Of a DNA stretch of 64,000 nt, positions 1 to 8,405 are shown in pieces; the first letter of the stretch is position 1; each line of letters starts with the position of its first letter. The translations under genes were made by a program, and so were the position numbers. The notes beneath the pieces were generated by a model. That model was not told the origin of the DNA. It did no database searches and saw only the letters and a list, made by a program, of their open reading frames with translations. This DNA comes from Pseudomonas sp. KNUC1026 (lineage in GTDB: Bacteria; Pseudomonadota; Gammaproteobacteria; Pseudomonadales; Pseudomonadaceae): positions 868,001 through 932,000 of the forward strand of contig NZ_CP087138.1 in NCBI RefSeq assembly GCF_021650705.1, in the 5' to 3' direction.

Positions 1-78
1 GGCGCACTGCAGGCAGGTGCGTTCGAGGTTCGAAGATTCGAGGGCGAAGACGCGGCCAAAGCGTCTCTGTTCTCCTGA
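1..78 (+). CDS. C-terminal end of an unidentified gene (partial)
   Basis: The first 25 codons of the window read open in frame 1 and stop with TGA at 76-78. The encoded tail is mixed and charged, with no motif I can assign. It ends 21 bases before the next start codon, so it probably belongs to the same operon as the cyclodeaminase-like gene that follows. Function cannot be given from this fragment. Confidence 0.55.
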   Translation, partial: GALQAGAFEVRRFEGEDAAKASLFS

Positions 79-99
79 CCTTACGTAGCCAGGTTCATC

Positions 100-1239
100 A
101 TGACCCACAATACCAAGATCGACTTCATCTACCTGTCCGAACCCGACATGATCCGCGCGGGTGTGACCGACATGCTCGCCTGCGTCAACACCATGGAGGA
201 GATGTTCGGCCTGCTGTACACCGGCGACTACCGGATGGCCGGGCCGAACAACAACTCCCACGGCGCGGCGGTCACTTTCCCGGAAAACCCGACGTTCCCC
301 AACATGCCCCGGCACAGCGCCGACCGCCGCATGATGGCGATGCCGGCCTACCTGGGCGGGCGCTTCTGCACCGCCGGCGTGAAATGGTACGGCTCCAACA
401 TCGCCAACCGCGACAAAGGCCTGCCGCGCTCGATCCTGATGTTCACCTTGAACGACCCGGACACCGGCGCACCGCTGGCGCACATGTCGGCCAACCTGCT
501 TTCGGCCTACCGCACCGGCGCCATCCCCGGCGTCGGCGCCCGCTACCTGGCGCGCAAGGATTCGAAAGTGGTCGGCATCCTCGGCCCAGGCGTGATGGGC
601 AAGACCACCCTGGCCGCGTTCATGGCCGTGTGCCCGCAGATCGACACCCTGAAACTCAAAGGCCGTGGCGCCAAGAGCCTGGAAGACTTCCTCGGTTGGG
701 TAAAAACCACCTACCCGCAGATCACCACCGTCGAAGTGGTCGACAGCGTTGAGGCCGTAGTACGCGGCTCGGACCTGGTCACCTACTGCAATTCCTGCCA
801 GACCGGCGACGTCAGCGTTTACCCGCTGGTGGAGCGCGAGTGGATCAAGCCCGGCGCCTTCCTGGCGATGCCGGCGGCCTGCCGCATGGACGCTGCGATG
901 GAGCAGGGCGACGTGCGCAAGGTAGTCGACAACACCGGCCTGTACCTGGCCTGGCACGAAGAGCTGCCCAAGCCTGCGCACCAGCACGTGCCGCTGCTCG
1001 GCGTGCGTTTCATGGACATGGTCGATGAAGGGACGATGACGCTGGAGCAGATCGAGGACCTGGGCAAGATCATCGCCGGCGACGCGCCGGGCCGCCAGAA
1101 CGACGAGGAAATCATCGTGATGTCGGTCGGCGGCATGCCGGTCGAGGACGTCGCCTGGGGCACCGTGGTGTACCGCAACGCCGTGGAACGCAACATCGGC
1201 GTGAAACTGAACCTGTGGGAAGCGCCCGAGCTGAGCTGA
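100..1239 (+). CDS. Ornithine cyclodeaminase / mu-crystallin family protein (tyramine oxidase subunit B-like)
   Basis: This 379-residue protein has the fold signature of the ornithine cyclodeaminase / mu-crystallin family: the segment SAYRTGAIPGVGARYLA before the Rossmann loop GPGVMG (about residues 162-167), and a long C-terminal part. Family members bind NAD(P)H and make or reduce cyclic or linear imines. Closely similar Pseudomonas proteins are, from memory, called tyramine oxidase subunit B, but I cannot verify substrate. It is followed after 31 bases by a RidA gene and then a DadA-like oxidoreductase, a set suited to amine or amino acid oxidation through imines. The ATG at 100 gives full family length. 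Confidence 0.8.
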   Translation: MTHNTKIDFIYLSEPDMIRAGVTDMLACVNTMEEMFGLLYTGDYRMAGPNNNSHGAAVTFPENPTFPNMPRHSADRRMMAMPAYLGGRFCTAGVKWYGSNIANRDKGLPRSILMFTLNDPDTGAPLAHMSANLLSAYRTGAIPGVGARYLARKDSKVVGILGPGVMGKTTLAAFMAVCPQIDTLKLKGRGAKSLEDFLGWVKTTYPQITTVEVVDSVEAVVRGSDLVTYCNSCQTGDVSVYPLVEREWIKPGAFLAMPAACRMDAAMEQGDVRKVVDNTGLYLAWHEELPKPAHQHVPLLGVRFMDMVDEGTMTLEQIEDLGKIIAGDAPGRQNDEEIIVMSVGGMPVEDVAWGTVVYRNAVERNIGVKLNLWEAPELS

Positions 1240-1270
1240 GCCACCCAACTTTCAAAAAGGCATCAAGCAC

Positions 1271-1693
1271 ATGACCAACATCGTCAAAGTCAAAACCGGT
1301 TCCAAGTACGAAGAGATGGGCAGCTACTCGCGGCTGGTCGCGGTAGACAACTGGATTCACGTCTCCAACACCGCTGGCCGGCACCCGGTCACCAAGGAAA
1401 TCTCCAGCGACCTGGTCGAGCAGACCCACCAGGTGTTCGCCAACATCGAAGCGGCCCTGGCCGCCGTGCAGGCCTCGCTGGCCGACGTGGTGTGTTCGCG
1501 GGTGTTCATCCAGAACCCGGCAGACGTACCCACCGTGATGGGCGTGGTCGGTGAGAAGTTTCGCGGCATCGACCCGGCCAGCACCGTCACCTGCCCGCCG
1601 CTGGGCTCGACGGTGTACCTGGTGGAACTGGAAGTCACGGCCTACCGCGGGGCCTCCAGCGCAGCGGTCACCCACATCAAGATCGGTGAGTGA
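1271..1693 (+). CDS. RidA / YjgF family enamine-imine deaminase
   Basis: The 140-residue product is a typical-size RidA (YjgF/YER057c/UK114) protein, with the family pattern of a mid-protein Q-T-H-Q-V-F-A-N-I-E stretch and a C-terminal E-L-E-V-T-A strand. RidA trimers hydrolyse reactive enamines and imines to ketones and ammonia. Placed between a cyclodeaminase-like gene and an FAD amine/amino acid oxidase, it likely clears the imine made by the oxidase. An A-rich, weakly Shine-Dalgarno leader (aaaaaggcatc) precedes the ATG. The exact imine is unknown. Confidence 0.88.
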   Translation: MTNIVKVKTGSKYEEMGSYSRLVAVDNWIHVSNTAGRHPVTKEISSDLVEQTHQVFANIEAALAAVQASLADVVCSRVFIQNPADVPTVMGVVGEKFRGIDPASTVTCPPLGSTVYLVELEVTAYRGASSAAVTHIKIGE

Positions 1694-1747
1694 CTGCGCC
1701 AGGGCGGCGCCAGTGGTGCCGCCTTCATCCAACCCTGAGTGCCTGAA

Positions 1748-3043
1748 ATGTCCCCAACCATCGACCCCGTAACCACAACTCAAACAATGCCCTCGCAAAC
1801 GTCGGTGGTGATCATCGGCGGCGGCATCATCGGGCTCACGGCAGCCCTGGCCCTGAGCGAGCGCAACATTCCGGTGGTGGTGCTGGAGAAGGGCCGCATT
1901 GCGGCCGAGCAGTCTTCGCGCAACCTGGGCTGGGTACGCAAGACCAACCGCCACCTGTTCGACATTCCCCTGGCCCAGGCCGCCGACCGGCTGTGGGCCG
2001 AGATGCCCGAGCGGGTCGGTGCCGACGTCGGCTACCGCCAGGCCGGGATCATGTTCGTCGGCCGTAACGAGGCGCAGATGGCCATGCATGAAAGCTGGAT
2101 CAATAGCGTGCAGGGTCTTGATCTGAACAGCCGCCTGCTCAGCCGGCGCGAAATCGAACAGATGGTGCCGGGCGGGCAAGAGGCCTGGGCGGGCGGGATC
2201 TTCACCGCCTCCGACGGCCGCGCCGAGCCGACCCTGGCCTCCAGCGCCATCGCCCGCGCGGCCATGGCCAAGGGCGCGGTCATTATCGAGAACTGCGCGG
2301 TGCGCACGCTGGTGCGTACCGGCGGCAAGGTCAGCGGCGTGTTGACCGAGCAGGGTGAAATCCGCTGCGACCAGGTGCTGCTGGCCGGTGGCTTGTGGTC
2401 GCGGCGCTTCCTGGGCAACGAAGGTGTTTCACTGCCGACGCTGCCGCTGATCTGCTCGGTGATGCGCACCCGGCCGATGGAAGGGCCCACCGAAATCGCC
2501 GTCGGCGCACCGGACTTTTCGTTTCGCAAGCATCACGATGGTGGCTTCATCGTAACCCAGCGCGGCGCACTGGATGCCTGCATCACCTGGGACCACGTGC
2601 TTCTGTCACGCCAGTACCTGCCGGCGATTCGTGCGCAACGGCACGTGATGCGGCTGTCCATCGGCAAGGAATTCTTCTCCGACCTGGCGCTGGCGCGGCG
2701 CTGGAAGCCAGGCGCGGTAACCCCGTTCGAGAAAGACCGCATCCGCGACCCGCAGGCCAACCCCAACCTCAACGAAGAGGCCCTGCGCAACCTGCGTGCA
2801 GCGTGGCCAGTATTCCAGCAAGCGCAGATCGCGCAGGCCTGGGCTGGCACCATCGACATCACCCCGGACTCCAACCCGGTCATCGGCCCTATCGCGCAGA
2901 TCCCCGGCCTGACCGTGGCCACCGGCTTCTCCGGGCACGGCTTCGGCACCTCGCCAGCGGCGGGGCAACTGGCGGCCGACCTGCTGACCGGCAGCACGCC
3001 GATCGTTGACCCTGCGCCTTACAGCTTCAAGCGGTTCGCCTGA
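1748..3043 (+). CDS. FAD-dependent oxidoreductase, DadA/DAO family
   Basis: The N-terminal FAD motif VVIIGGGIIGLTAA lies about 20 residues from the chosen start, and a C-terminal DAO signature (FSGHGFGTSPAAGQLAADLL) closes the protein. It should oxidise an amine or D-amino acid to the imine with a quinone or oxygen as acceptor. I start at ATG 1748 (431 residues); a GTG at 1739 adds three residues, and an ATG at 1787 would begin right before the FAD strand but has no Shine-Dalgarno. It is last in a run with the cyclodeaminase-like and RidA genes and is followed by a hairpin terminator. Confidence 0.85.
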   Translation: MSPTIDPVTTTQTMPSQTSVVIIGGGIIGLTAALALSERNIPVVVLEKGRIAAEQSSRNLGWVRKTNRHLFDIPLAQAADRLWAEMPERVGADVGYRQAGIMFVGRNEAQMAMHESWINSVQGLDLNSRLLSRREIEQMVPGGQEAWAGGIFTASDGRAEPTLASSAIARAAMAKGAVIIENCAVRTLVRTGGKVSGVLTEQGEIRCDQVLLAGGLWSRRFLGNEGVSLPTLPLICSVMRTRPMEGPTEIAVGAPDFSFRKHHDGGFIVTQRGALDACITWDHVLLSRQYLPAIRAQRHVMRLSIGKEFFSDLALARRWKPGAVTPFEKDRIRDPQANPNLNEEALRNLRAAWPVFQQAQIAQAWAGTIDITPDSNPVIGPIAQIPGLTVATGFSGHGFGTSPAAGQLAADLLTGSTPIVDPAPYSFKRFA

Positions 3044-3060
3044 TACAGGCACAGGCCCGG

Positions 3061-3080
3061 CCGGCACCTTCGGGTGTCGG
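3061..3080 (+). terminator. Hairpin with UUCG loop after the oxidoreductase gene
   Basis: CCGGCACC-TTCG-GGTGTCGG forms an 8-bp stem (one G-U pair) with a very stable UUCG tetraloop, 17 bases after the stop codon. The run of T after it is weak (CTTGTCC), so it may be only a partly efficient intrinsic terminator. Confidence 0.6.
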
Positions 3081-3313
3081 CTTGTCCGATTACAACCACT
3101 TCCCCTCTCAGCCGGTATCCGAGCAATCAACCGGCCCTGCGATGAACATCACTCGCCGAGATCTCTATCTATGCCTTGCGCAGCCTGTAGAGGGCGGCGA
3201 ACCACAGCGGGCCAAATGATGGTTATCGCTCGGCATCCCTCGTCAGGCTCTGTATGAAACTGACAGCCTGATAGAATCGGGCGAGTGATAAGTTATTCCT
3301 CCCGAGACATCGT

Positions 3314-3646
3314 ATGAATCCAGATTTGCTTGAAGCAGAAATGCGCCGCGCGCTTTTTGGTGACACCGAGCCCGCACCGCAGGCTGCTACTGCCCCTATA
3401 CCGGAACCGGTTCCTGAAGTGGTGATGGTGAAACCAGCGGTGCCGGCAGCCAAGAGAAAAGCTTCAAAGGCGTTCACTCCAAGACTGAGAGTAACGCTCC
3501 GAGTGAGCAACGAGTTTGAAGGCAAAACGTTTGAGCTGGTTCATGAAGCGGACACGCTCAGCAAGCTTTTGGCAGAGCAGGAAGCAGCGAAGATGGCCAG
3601 GGCGAAATTTCGGTACGTTGAAGTTGTTTCCGTTACTTCCATGTAG
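3314..3646 (+). CDS. Hypothetical protein, 110 residues
   Basis: I do not recognise this protein. It has a short charged N-terminus, a Pro/Ala-rich linker (residues about 18-48), a basic patch (AAKRKASKAF) and a C-terminal domain with alternating strand-like segments (RLRVTLRV, GKTFELVHEA, KFRYVEVVSV) around one helix. No signal peptide or membrane segment is visible, so a small soluble cytoplasmic protein is likely. It sits alone after a terminator; 3081-3313 upstream holds no convincing gene. Confidence 0.6.
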   Translation: MNPDLLEAEMRRALFGDTEPAPQAATAPIPEPVPEVVMVKPAVPAAKRKASKAFTPRLRVTLRVSNEFEGKTFELVHEADTLSKLLAEQEAAKMARAKFRYVEVVSVTSM

Positions 3647-3730
3647 CTTACGGTTTCAGCTCGCTCATGTACCGGGCCTCATGCGTAGGCACGCTTCACA
3701 AGTCAACCGTCGTTCTCGTAAGGAATAGCA

Positions 3731-4107
3731 ATGGAGTCGACGCTGGAAACAGTCGCTCTTTTTTGCCTCAAGCTCGCCTATGAAGCTGAGGATCAAAGCC
3801 CAATTTTGAGAGATGATCCGATGATGGGCAATTACCAACGCGATGTGTTCGAACTGTTGGTCAAACGAAGGGACGTTGAGGCGATTCAGCAGAAGGTGAA
3901 CGAGTGCCTGGTCCTCGCGCTCGATGCAATGGGGGAGCTCACAAACCACTTGGGCGTGAGCTTGAGCTGCTATCGGCAGGCTTCAATGCCGCTCAAACCG
4001 TCGGCTCGATGAGCGTCCCGCTGAGTATGATCAAGGGCTATCTGCGGGAAGTGTTATCAGAGCAGTCATTGCAACCGAAGGCCGCCAATTGCCTGAAAAG
4101 ACGTTGA
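3731..4107 (+). CDS. Hypothetical small protein, probably with a frameshift near 3945
   Basis: Translation from ATG 3731, behind a good AAGGAA Shine-Dalgarno, gives a helical, acidic protein that stops at 4012 after 93 residues. From about 3945 the next frame (to TGA 4105-4107) has more natural composition (GRELELLSAGFNAAQ onward) than the reading frame in use, so I suspect one lost or gained base and a true length near 125 residues. No known family is recognised. If there is no frameshift the gene simply ends at 4012. Confidence 0.5.
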
Positions 4108-4181
4108 GGTCTTGGGCTGAGGTTGTGCGCAACGTTGGAGGTAAAAGCGCCACGAGCGAAGGCTAACGATGTGCGGTGGCT

Positions 4182-5084
4182 TCAGAGCGTTTCGATCAAC
4201 ACTTCCATGAATGCACGCACAGCCGGGTTGGCACGACGACTCGCTGGCCAGATGGCGGTGATGTTGTGCCGGTCTACCGCAAAGTCGCACAGGATAGGCA
4301 CTAACTCATTGCGTTCGACCCATGGAGCAACCATAAAGCTTGCTGCCATTCCAATGCCTGCGCCCGCCGCCATCGACACCAGCACGGCCTCGCTGGCGTC
4401 GACGATCAATGGTGATGAGGGCACTATCTCGATCTCTTTGTCTGCGATCCGAAACGGCCAGCGAAACAGTTGCCCCGTGCTTTGATAACGCAGATTTACC
4501 GTTTCGTGGGCCACGAGTTCATCAGGGTGACTGGGGGTTCCGCACCTTTCCAGATAGTTCGGCGAGGCATAGCAGCAGAGCCGGTAAGGCGCGAGTGGGC
4601 GGGACAGGAAGGATGAATCTGCAAGATCACCAATCCTTATCGCAAGATCGACGCCTTCTTCGACCAGGCCTATGAAATGATCGCTCAGCGTCAAGTCAAC
4701 CATCATCTTCGGATGACGTTTGCGAAACTCGGTGATGGCTGGGACGATCATGTGCAGGCCAATGGGCAGTGAGGCCGCGATACGTAACGTTCCCGCCGGT
4801 TCGGAACGTGCTGACTTGGCGACCTGCTCGATTTCCTCTGCGTGACGCAGCAACTGCAGCGCGCGCTCGTGTAGTTCTCGACCTTCGGCTGTCAATGTCA
4901 GCGAACGCGTGGTGCGCGTGAAGAGCGATACGCCGAAATGATGCTCCAGCCGCCGCACACTTTTGCTTATTGCAGATGGCGACACCGCCAGCGAGCGCGC
5001 TGCGGCGGTGAAGCTGCCCAGTGAACCCGCACGGGCGAATGCGACCAAGCCTGTCAGGCTCTCGAGACCTATTTGTGACGTCAT
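4182..5084 (-). CDS. LysR family transcriptional regulator
   Basis: This 300-residue protein has the LysR N-terminal winged helix ([20 protein letters not shown], then [11 protein letters not shown] as recognition helix) and the periplasmic-binding-like effector domain. I chose the ATG at 5084 ([10 protein letters not shown]) rather than the open codons further up because it puts the helix-turn-helix at the normal distance from the N-terminus. It is divergent from a quinone-reductase-like gene 92 bases away, the usual layout for a LysR and its target. The effector-domain type resembles the AaeR/DsdC-like group; the ligand is unknown. Confidence 0.9.
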   Translation of the reverse strand: MTSQIGLESLTGLVAFARAGSLGSFTAAARSLAVSPSAISKSVRRLEHHFGVSLFTRTTRSLTLTAEGRELHERALQLLRHAEEIEQVAKSARSEPAGTLRIAASLPIGLHMIVPAITEFRKRHPKMMVDLTLSDHFIGLVEEGVDLAIRIGDLADSSFLSRPLAPYRLCCYASPNYLERCGTPSHPDELVAHETVNLRYQSTGQLFRWPFRIADKEIEIVPSSPLIVDASEAVLVSMAAGAGIGMAASFMVAPWVERNELVPILCDFAVDRHNITAIWPASRRANPAVRAFMEVLIETL

Positions 5085-5176
5085 GGCAACATTGAAACGA
5101 ATCGGCGCACTATTATCAACCTGTTCGAGCCCCCTTAACATTGGTCATCCCAATGACTCTCTTGAGCGAGATCGTG

Positions 5177-6190
5177 ATGACCGACCTGATGAAAGCGGTG
5201 CAGCTGCACGAGTTCGGCGGCCCCGAAGTCCTGATCTATGAAGATGTTCCTCGGCCGGTGGCAGCGCCTGGCGAAGTTCTGGTTCGCGTAAAAGCAGCAA
5301 GTCTCAACCCGCCAGACCTTTATCTGCGAGATGGCTTTCGCTCGCTACCGCCGGAATGGCAACCGGATCCGGTTTTTCCGTTGACCCTTGGAACCGATAT
5401 ATCGGGTGTGGTTGCCGAAGTAGGTGATGGGGTAGTCGGGCTCAGGGTCGGTGATGAAGTGTATGCAATGGTGCGCTTCCCGGAAGAACTGATGAAGGGC
5501 AGTGGCGCTTACGCCGAATACGTCCACGTCGCTGTAGCCGAGCTGACCTTGAAACCCGGTGCCATAGATCACGTACAGGCTGCCGGCGCGCCGATGTCGG
5601 TGCTCACTGCGTGGCAGTTTCTGATAGATCCGGGTCATGACTTGCCTAATCCGTTCCAGTCGTTCCGACACTCGCCTGTCTCGCTGGAAGGCAAAACTGT
5701 TCTGGTAAATGGCGCTGGAGGTGGCGTTGGCCATCTGGCCGTACAGATTGCCAAATGGAAAGGTGCGCGTGTCATCGCAGTCGCTTCAGGGAAGCATGAA
5801 GCACTTCTTGGCGACTTGGGGGCCGACGAGTTTATCGACTATACCCAGGTTGCTGCCGAAACAGTTGCAAGCGATGTGGATGTCGTTATCGACGCCGTCG
5901 GTGGCCAGAACATGGAGCGATTTCTGAGCGTTATCAAACGGGATGGCGCGCTGTATCTGGTCAACCCACTGGGCTTCTCAGGACATGATGAAGCAGCGCG
6001 TTCGGGGATCACCGTCTCCTCGACGCAGGTGCGCTCCGATGGCGCCCAGTTGGCAGAAGCAGGACGTCTGCTCGATAACGGCATCATTCGTGTCGTGATC
6101 GACAGCGTCTTCCCGCTGGCGGACGCCTCCGATGCCCATGAGCGAGCTTCTCGGGGCAACATTCAGGGCAAGATCGTGCTTATCCCCTGA
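5177..6190 (+). CDS. NADP-dependent zinc-free MDR oxidoreductase (quinone reductase-like)
   Basis: A 337-residue medium-chain dehydrogenase/reductase: GroES-like N-terminal half (GPEVLIYEDVPRP, then GTDISGVVAEVG) and a C-terminal Rossmann domain with NGAGGGVGHLAVQIAK for NADPH. It lacks the structural-zinc cysteine cluster, so it is of the quinone oxidoreductase / crystallin type, reducing quinones or enones. The ATG at 5177 fits family starts; ATG 5153 and TTG 5141 are also in frame. The divergent LysR is its likely regulator. A weak hairpin (CTCGCGGC...GCCGAG, about 6201-6221) may terminate it and the converging operon. Confidence 0.88.
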   Translation: MTDLMKAVQLHEFGGPEVLIYEDVPRPVAAPGEVLVRVKAASLNPPDLYLRDGFRSLPPEWQPDPVFPLTLGTDISGVVAEVGDGVVGLRVGDEVYAMVRFPEELMKGSGAYAEYVHVAVAELTLKPGAIDHVQAAGAPMSVLTAWQFLIDPGHDLPNPFQSFRHSPVSLEGKTVLVNGAGGGVGHLAVQIAKWKGARVIAVASGKHEALLGDLGADEFIDYTQVAAETVASDVDVVIDAVGGQNMERFLSVIKRDGALYLVNPLGFSGHDEAARSGITVSSTQVRSDGAQLAEAGRLLDNGIIRVVIDSVFPLADASDAHERASRGNIQGKIVLIP

Positions 6191-6239
6191 GTGGCGGCGT
6201 CCTCGCGGCATCATCGCCGAGGTTTCAAGAAGAATCTCT

Positions 6240-7063
6240 TTACTTCATATCCCGCGCCTGCACCCACAGGATCGCATCCTGCGACAGCGGCTTGCCATTG
6301 AAGGTCTTGGTCGAGCCGATGTTCAACGCCGCGATCCCCCACCAGCCGGCACGCGGCAGGCCGATGGTCACCACGCCCTCGTTGTCGGCATAGGTGGTCA
6401 GCGATTTGAATGCAGCCTGCGGCGCCTTGACGTAGTCATCCTTGCCGAAGGCGTTCTTCTGGATGTCCACCGAGTGGTTGATGTACTCGATCTCGACTTC
6501 GGCGTTGGGCACCGGTTTGCCGTCGGCCAGCACCATCGCCCGGTAAACGCCGCCGGTCCAGTTGGCGTAGGGCTTGCTGAGCGGCTGGATCTCCACCGGC
6601 AGGCCTTGCGGCTCTGCCCAGTCGCCCGGCACGCCGCCGGTGTTCACGATCAGCTTGGCGAACTGCTGGATGTACATGCCTTCCTCTTCCTCCAGGTACG
6701 GCTCCGGCTCCAGCACGAAAATGTGGTCGCCGAGCGGCCGCAGCAATTCCTTGGGGATTTCGGCGCGGTAGGCGGTGGCCTGGTTGTCGCGGCTTTGCCA
6801 CTGCACCTTGCGCAAGTACTTGAGCAGGTCGACCTTTTCGCCACCGTGGGCACTGACCTGGCTGAACGCGCGCGGTTGGCCCATCGACATGGTCGGGCCG
6901 CCGTTGAAGGGGTGAGTGAAGACGATTGCCATGTCCAGGGCGCTGGCGCGTTCCAGTGCGGCGTTGTCGACATAGAGCATCTGGAAGTGGGCGTGAGCGG
7001 TGCCGGCGAGGCAGCCGAGGGTAGCGGCCGCCAGGGCCTGCAGCAGTTTTTTTGTTTTTGCAT
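6240..7063 (-). CDS. DUF4198-like periplasmic protein, frameshifted in an A7 tract
   Basis: The mature region resembles DUF4198 proteins (NikM-like, associated with nickel, cobalt and other metal uptake): a signal peptide ending GTAHA, then HFQMLYVDN, where the histidine right after cleavage is a known metal-binding N-terminus in this family. The natural start ATG at 7061-7063 leads out of frame because codons 2-7 contain only seven A (7047-7053); one more A restores MQKQKKLLQALAAATLG and 274 residues. It is the last gene of the metal ABC operon. Either a sequencing error or a slippage-prone switch. Confidence 0.72.
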
Positions 7064-7071
7064 GGTGGGGT

Positions 7072-7395
7072 TCACTGTGTGATGTCAACGGACTGAAGCG
7101 TGGCCTGGTGGTTATCGCCGCCCATGAACAGCACCGAGTACTTCCCGGCCGGGGGCTTGAAGCTGAAAGTGCCGTCTTCGCCCACGGTGCCTTCGAGCAG
7201 CACCTTGTTGCTGCTGTCCTGCACCACGATGCGCCTGCCGGCGGCGGAGCTGCCGTCGGTGAAGCCGGCTTCGCATTTGACCTGGTCACTCTGTTCCAGG
7301 TAGCAGTCGAACACCGGGCCATGGGCGAAGGCGGCCTGGCCTGCGAAGGCCAGGCCAACCAGAGCGATACGAGAAAACGAGCGGAGGGCATTCAT
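7072..7395 (-). CDS. Small secreted beta-rich protein in metal ABC operon
   Basis: A 107-residue protein with a Sec signal peptide (MNALRSFSRIALVGLAFAGQAAFAHG) whose mature form begins HGP, again a histidine at or next to the new N-terminus. The rest looks like one beta-sandwich domain (carboxypeptidase-regulatory-like: GTVGEDGTFSFKPPAGKYSV). Start ATG 7395 overlaps the stop of the upstream binding-protein gene by four bases, so translation is coupled. It probably acts in the periplasm with the DUF4198 protein 8 bases downstream. One or both may hold a metal through the amino-terminal histidine. Confidence 0.7.
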   Translation of the reverse strand: MNALRSFSRIALVGLAFAGQAAFAHGPVFDCYLEQSDQVKCEAGFTDGSSAAGRRIVVQDSSNKVLLEGTVGEDGTFSFKPPAGKYSVLFMGGDNHQATLQSVDITQ

Positions 7396-8405
7396 GGTTT
7401 GATCTCTGCGGTGGAAGGCGAGGGGGCCGCGAAGGCGCCCAGCAGGGCGTCGAGGTCGGCGCTCAAGAGGGCGTCGTAGGTAGCGGAGGAGCGGGCCAGC
7501 AGGCCTGGGTTGCCGGCGTCGAGCACCAGCAAGCGGGCACCGCCTTCCTCGATGGCCTTGGCGATGCGCGGCTGTGGCTGCCACTTGTGCACCACCACAT
7601 GGATGTCACGCTCGCGCAGGTAGCGCGATAGGGCGGCCAGGTCCTCGTCGGTCCATTCCACGTCCTGTTTCACGAACCAGCCATCGACGTAAATGCCGAA
7701 CTCGCCGAACAGGTAGATGAACTCATCGGCCAGCGACAGCACGCGCAGGTCGGGCACCGCCACCAGTTGCTTGCCGTAATTGGCCTTGAGCTGGCGCAGG
7801 CGGGTGTCGAGGGCGGTGTGGTTGCGCTGGATGCGCGCAGCGTCGGTTGGGGCCAGGCGCTCTAGGTCGGCCGCGATGATCGCCGCCATGCGCATGGCGT
7901 TGACCGGGCCGAGCCAGGCGTAGGGCGACGGGCCTGGCTCGCTTTCCCGAGGAGCGGCCCAAGGCACGTCGTTACTCGGCGCGCGAGTGGCAGCCACGCC
8001 AGGTTGGCTGACGTCCCAGGAGCGCGCGGCATCGATCTGCACGATGCGCAGGTTGTGCCGGCGCGCCGTGGCGTAGAGCGGGTCGGCGCGCCACAGGCTG
8101 CTCAGCGTCACCACGGCGGCGGCATCCTTGAACACCGCAGGGTTCAGCCGCGCCAGCGCATCGGCCTGGCTTTCCATCGGCACGGCCTCATCGGGCGGCA
8201 GCCTCAGCACCTCAAGCGCCGTGCCCTCGCTCAGCGCGGCGGTGATTGCATACAGCGCCGGCAATGCCACCAGCACCTGTTGCCGGCCGGCTTCGGCGGC
8301 CACGGCCACGCCGCTGCACACGCCGCTGCACACGCCGCTGCTCACCAGCAGGGCCAGCATCACCAGGTAACGCTGGCAGGGCCTGTACAGGCGATTGACG
8401 ATCAT
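7392..8405 (-). CDS. Cluster A-I metal/chelate ABC binding protein, FpvF-like
   Basis: A 337-residue ZnuA/PsaA-type binding protein with signal peptide. The canonical metal-binding histidines are absent: where ZnuA-type proteins have D-P-H-x-W this has SPYAWLGPVN, and where they have a histidine ahead of A/D-x-F-x-Y it has LADEFIYLFGEFG. This suggests that it binds a metal chelate or apo-ligand rather than a bare ion, as proposed for FpvF of P. aeruginosa. The signal peptide region contains a threefold 12-base repeat (8307-8342). Start overlaps the permease stop (ATGA). Confidence 0.8.
   Translation of the reverse strand: MIVNRLYRPCQRYLVMLALLVSSGVCSGVCSGVAVAAEAGRQQVLVALPALYAITAALSEGTALEVLRLPPDEAVPMESQADALARLNPAVFKDAAAVVTLSSLWRADPLYATARRHNLRIVQIDAARSWDVSQPGVAATRAPSNDVPWAAPRESEPGPSPYAWLGPVNAMRMAAIIAADLERLAPTDAARIQRNHTALDTRLRQLKANYGKQLVAVPDLRVLSLADEFIYLFGEFGIYVDGWFVKQDVEWTDEDLAALSRYLRERDIHVVVHKWQPQPRIAKAIEEGGARLLVLDAGNPGLLARSSATYDALLSADLDALLGAFAAPSPSTAEIKP
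8307..8342. repeat. Three tandem 12-base units inside a signal-peptide coding region
   Basis: The unit CACGCCGCTGCA occurs three times without gaps (third copy ends T). On the coding strand it gives a repeated four-residue Ser-Gly-Val-Cys motif, in the hydrophobic end of the signal peptide. Copy number can change without breaking frame. Confidence 0.85.
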
